This document shows positions 15,438 through 17,156 of a stretch of DNA of 17,156 bases, one piece after another. Source of the DNA: Bacteroidota bacterium. Lineage in GTDB: Bacteria; Bacteroidota; Ignavibacteria; UBA10030; UBA6906. Position 1 is the stretch's first letter; each line of letters begins with the position of its first letter. The notes under the pieces were generated by a model. The model saw only the letters and a program-made list of their open reading frames with translations. It did not search any database and was not told where the DNA came from. The position numbers were made by a program, and so were the translations under genes. The stretch covers positions 1-17,156 of the forward strand of contig JAGDMJ010000010.1 of the NCBI GenBank assembly GCA_017860555.1. Reading direction: 5' to 3'.

Positions 15438-16655
15438 TTACTCGTACCGCAGCGCGTCGATGGGATTCAGCATCGCCGCCTTACGTGCCGGATAGAATCC
15501 GAAGAAGATCCCAATCGCAATGGAGAAACCGAAAGAGAGAACGATGGAGAAGGCCGTGATGATCGTCGGCCACTTGGCAAATGCCGAAATTGCCGTGGAC
15601 CCCCCCACGCCGAGGATAATTCCCGTGATCCCGCCGAGCAGACTCAGCACAAGGGCTTCGATGAGGAATTGCGTGAGAATATCTCGCCCGCGGGCCCCCA
15701 CCGACATCCGGATGCCGATCTCGCGCGTTCGTTCGGTCACGGAGACGAGCATGATGTTCATGATCCCGATGCCGCCCACGAGGAGCGACACGGAAGCGAT
15801 GCTTGCCAGAAGGATGGTCAGAATCTCCGTTGTGGCAGTGGCCGCGCTCGCCAGATCAGCCTGGTTCCGGATAGTAAAATCGTCCGAATCATAGGGGGCG
15901 ATCTTGTGCCTCATCCGCAGGAGTTCGGTGATCTGCTTCTGTGCCACCGGAATATTGGCCGGGCTCGTGGCAGAGACCAGGATCTGCCGCAGGTACGGAT
16001 ACCATGTGAGCCGGCGCGTCACGGTCGTGTATGGCGCCAGGACCACGTCGTCCTGGTCCTGTCCCATGGCGTTCTGTCCCTTTTTGGTTAATACCCCGAT
16101 CACTTTAAAGGGTACATTCCGGATCCGGACGTTCTGGCCGACCGGGGAGGATTCCGGAAACAGATTGTCCGCCACGGTCTTTCCGAGGACGCAGACCTTC
16201 GCAGCCCCTTTGACATCCTGCTCGGTATAGAACTCCCCATATTCGATTCCCCACTTTCGGATTTCGAGATAGTCCGGTCCCGTCCCCTCAATTCCCGCGG
16301 CCCAGTTCAAATTGCCGGCGATGATCTGCCCTCCGGATCGCGTCCCGGGGGAGAGCAGGGACACGGCCGGACATTCATGCATGATGGCCTGAGCATCTTC
16401 CTCGGTGAGATTCGTCATGGTGCCGGCTGCCTGGCGCAGCCCTGACGTGTTCTGTGAACCGGGAAGGACAATGAGAACATTGGTGCCGAGGGCGGTAATC
16501 TGCTGCTCCACCGAGTATTCCGCTCCCTGTCCGATGGCAAGCATGGCAATCACGGCTGCCACGCCGATGATAATGCCCAGCATCGTAAGGAATGATCTCA
16601 TCTTGTTACGGTGAAGGGCGCGGAATGCCGAGAGCACGATATTGAGAATTTTCAT
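15438..16655 (-). CDS. MacB/FtsX-type ABC transporter permease
   Basis: A 405-residue inner-membrane protein with the MacB layout. There is a cytoplasmic start (SAFRALHRNKMRSFLTMLG), TM1 (about 20-41), a periplasmic MacB_PCD domain (about 45-280), then three TM helices near 284-308, 335-360 and 370-392. The diagnostic segment GGIGIMNIMLVSVTERTREIGIRMSVGAR follows TM2, and the C-terminus NPIDALRYE is typical. It would work with the adjacent ATPase, a periplasmic adaptor and an outer-membrane channel in export or mechanotransmission. Its ATG overlaps the ATPase TGA by 4 bases, and the GAG repeat ending the ATPase gene acts as its ribosome binding site. Substrate unknown; an adaptor gene may lie beyond the right edge. 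Confidence 0.93.
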   Translation of the reverse strand: MKILNIVLSAFRALHRNKMRSFLTMLGIIIGVAAVIAMLAIGQGAEYSVEQQITALGTNVLIVLPGSQNTSGLRQAAGTMTNLTEEDAQAIMHECPAVSLLSPGTRSGGQIIAGNLNWAAGIEGTGPDYLEIRKWGIEYGEFYTEQDVKGAAKVCVLGKTVADNLFPESSPVGQNVRIRNVPFKVIGVLTKKGQNAMGQDQDDVVLAPYTTVTRRLTWYPYLRQILVSATSPANIPVAQKQITELLRMRHKIAPYDSDDFTIRNQADLASAATATTEILTILLASIASVSLLVGGIGIMNIMLVSVTERTREIGIRMSVGARGRDILTQFLIEALVLSLLGGITGIILGVGGSTAISAFAKWPTIITAFSIVLSFGFSIAIGIFFGFYPARKAAMLNPIDALRYE

Positions 16656-17156
16656 GCCTCCTCCTCCTCATCATCATCGATCACGGGCAGATCCCTCAAA
16701 ACCTCGGCCGCTTTCCTGGGAGTGAGGTTCGCCTTGTCCATTCTGATCTTCCCATCGCGGAAGACGATATGCCGCTTCGCAAACTGTGCAATATCCGGCT
16801 CGTGTGTCACAAGAATGATGGTGATCCCCTTGTCATTCAGCTGCTGGAAAATCCCCATCACTTCCACGCTCGTGCGGCTGTCGAGATTTCCCGTCGGCTC
16901 ATCGGCGAGCACAATGCTCGGGTCGTTCACCAGCGCACGGGCAATGGCAACGCGTTGCATCTGGCCGCCGGAGAGTTGATTGGGAAAGTGATGGGCCCTG
17001 TCCTCAAGCCCAACCATCTGAAGGGCCTCTATCGCCCGCCGATGACGCTCGCCGGTGGAAACGGAGCTGTAGAGCAGCGGGAGCTCCACGTTCTCGATCG
17101 CGGACGTCCTCGACAGCAAATTGAATCCCTGGAAGACAAAACCGATCTTCTCGTTG
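16652..17156 (-). CDS. MacB/LolD-type ABC transporter ATP-binding protein, N-terminus cut by window edge
   Basis: The last 167 residues are visible; the frame stays open to the right edge. They show the Q-loop (GFVFQGFNLL), the signature NQLSGGQMQRVAIARAL, Walker B with catalytic Glu (IVLADEPTGNLDS) and the H-loop (ILVTHEPDIA). Walker A lies outside. The sequence matches the LolD/MacB/FtsE-type ATPase class that partners FtsX-like permeases. A C-terminal tail of about 30 residues ends in an acidic run (VIDDDEEEEA), unusual compared with the short-ended family standard. It overlaps the permease start by ATGA, so both proteins are made together at the inner membrane. Confidence 0.92.
   Translation of the reverse strand, partial: NEKIGFVFQGFNLLSRTSAIENVELPLLYSSVSTGERHRRAIEALQMVGLEDRAHHFPNQLSGGQMQRVAIARALVNDPSIVLADEPTGNLDSRTSVEVMGIFQQLNDKGITIILVTHEPDIAQFAKRHIVFRDGKIRMDKANLTPRKAAEVLRDLPVIDDDEEEEA
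16657..16669 (-). promoter_or_regulatory. Ribosome binding site for the permease, inside the ATPase acidic tail codons
   Basis: The minus strand reads GAGGAGGAGGAGG directly before the permease ATG at 16655. The repeated AGGAGG offers Shine-Dalgarno pairing at several spacings (1, 4 or 7 bases), while the same bases encode the final Glu residues of the ATPase. Confidence 0.7.

Noticed and set aside
15294..16091. 265-codon plus-strand open frame
   Set aside because: Antisense to the MacB-type permease and the terminator hairpin; Arg/Asp/His-rich composition is that of a shadow frame.

Overview
The window reads as a plant-polysaccharide (mainly mannan/hemicellulose, with pectin-related enzymes) utilisation region from a GC-rich Gram-negative bacterium, probably of the Bacteroidota/Ignavibacteriota (FCB) type. 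The reasons are Sec and lipoprotein signals on the glycosidases, a MacB-type efflux pair, the combination of enzyme families, and one good match to a Bacteroidota-style promoter (TAnnTTTG). Clear Shine-Dalgarno sequences before most genes fit Ignavibacteria-like relatives better than classical Bacteroidia. No rRNA, tRNA, transposase or CRISPR array was seen, and lineage cannot be fixed from this window.

Layout from left to right: a left-truncated secreted sialate O-acetylesterase-type (SASA) carbohydrate esterase (minus, 1-1425); a divergent AT-rich promoter region; a sodium/solute symporter (plus, 1729-3597) overlapping by ATGA a GH130 mannosylglucose phosphorylase (plus, 3594-4787); a mannobiose/cellobiose 2-epimerase (minus, 4765-6150) whose 3' end overlaps that of the GH130 gene; a secreted GH28-like protein (plus, 6361-7908); a coupled pair of a GH5 beta-mannanase lipoprotein and a secreted GH51 arabinofuranosidase (minus, 10908 down to 7978); a 1067-residue GH106/GH2-like lipoprotein of unassigned specificity (plus, 11178-14381); two small VOC (glyoxalase-fold) genes (minus, 15255 down to 14468); and a MacB-like ABC permease and ATPase (minus, 17156 down to 15438, the ATPase cut by the right edge).

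The carbohydrate genes form a coherent pathway. The esterase may remove acetyl groups and the GH5 lipoprotein cuts mannan outside the cytoplasm. The symporter imports short mannosides. The epimerase converts mannobiose to mannosyl-glucose, and GH130 phosphorolyses that to mannose-1-phosphate and glucose. This is the known Bacteroides/Ruminococcus mannan route. GH51, GH28-like and GH106-like enzymes suggest the same region also handles arabinose-, galacturonate- or rhamnose-containing side structures. No SusC/SusD pair and no local regulator are visible, and the strand changes almost gene by gene, so control would come from several divergent promoter regions. The VOC pair and ABC exporter look unrelated to sugar use.

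No certainly new system was found. The best leads are the large GH106-like lipoprotein, the GH28-like protein lacking the usual His and RIK motifs, a 14-bp element shared by two divergent promoter regions, and a perfect palindrome in front of the VOC pair.
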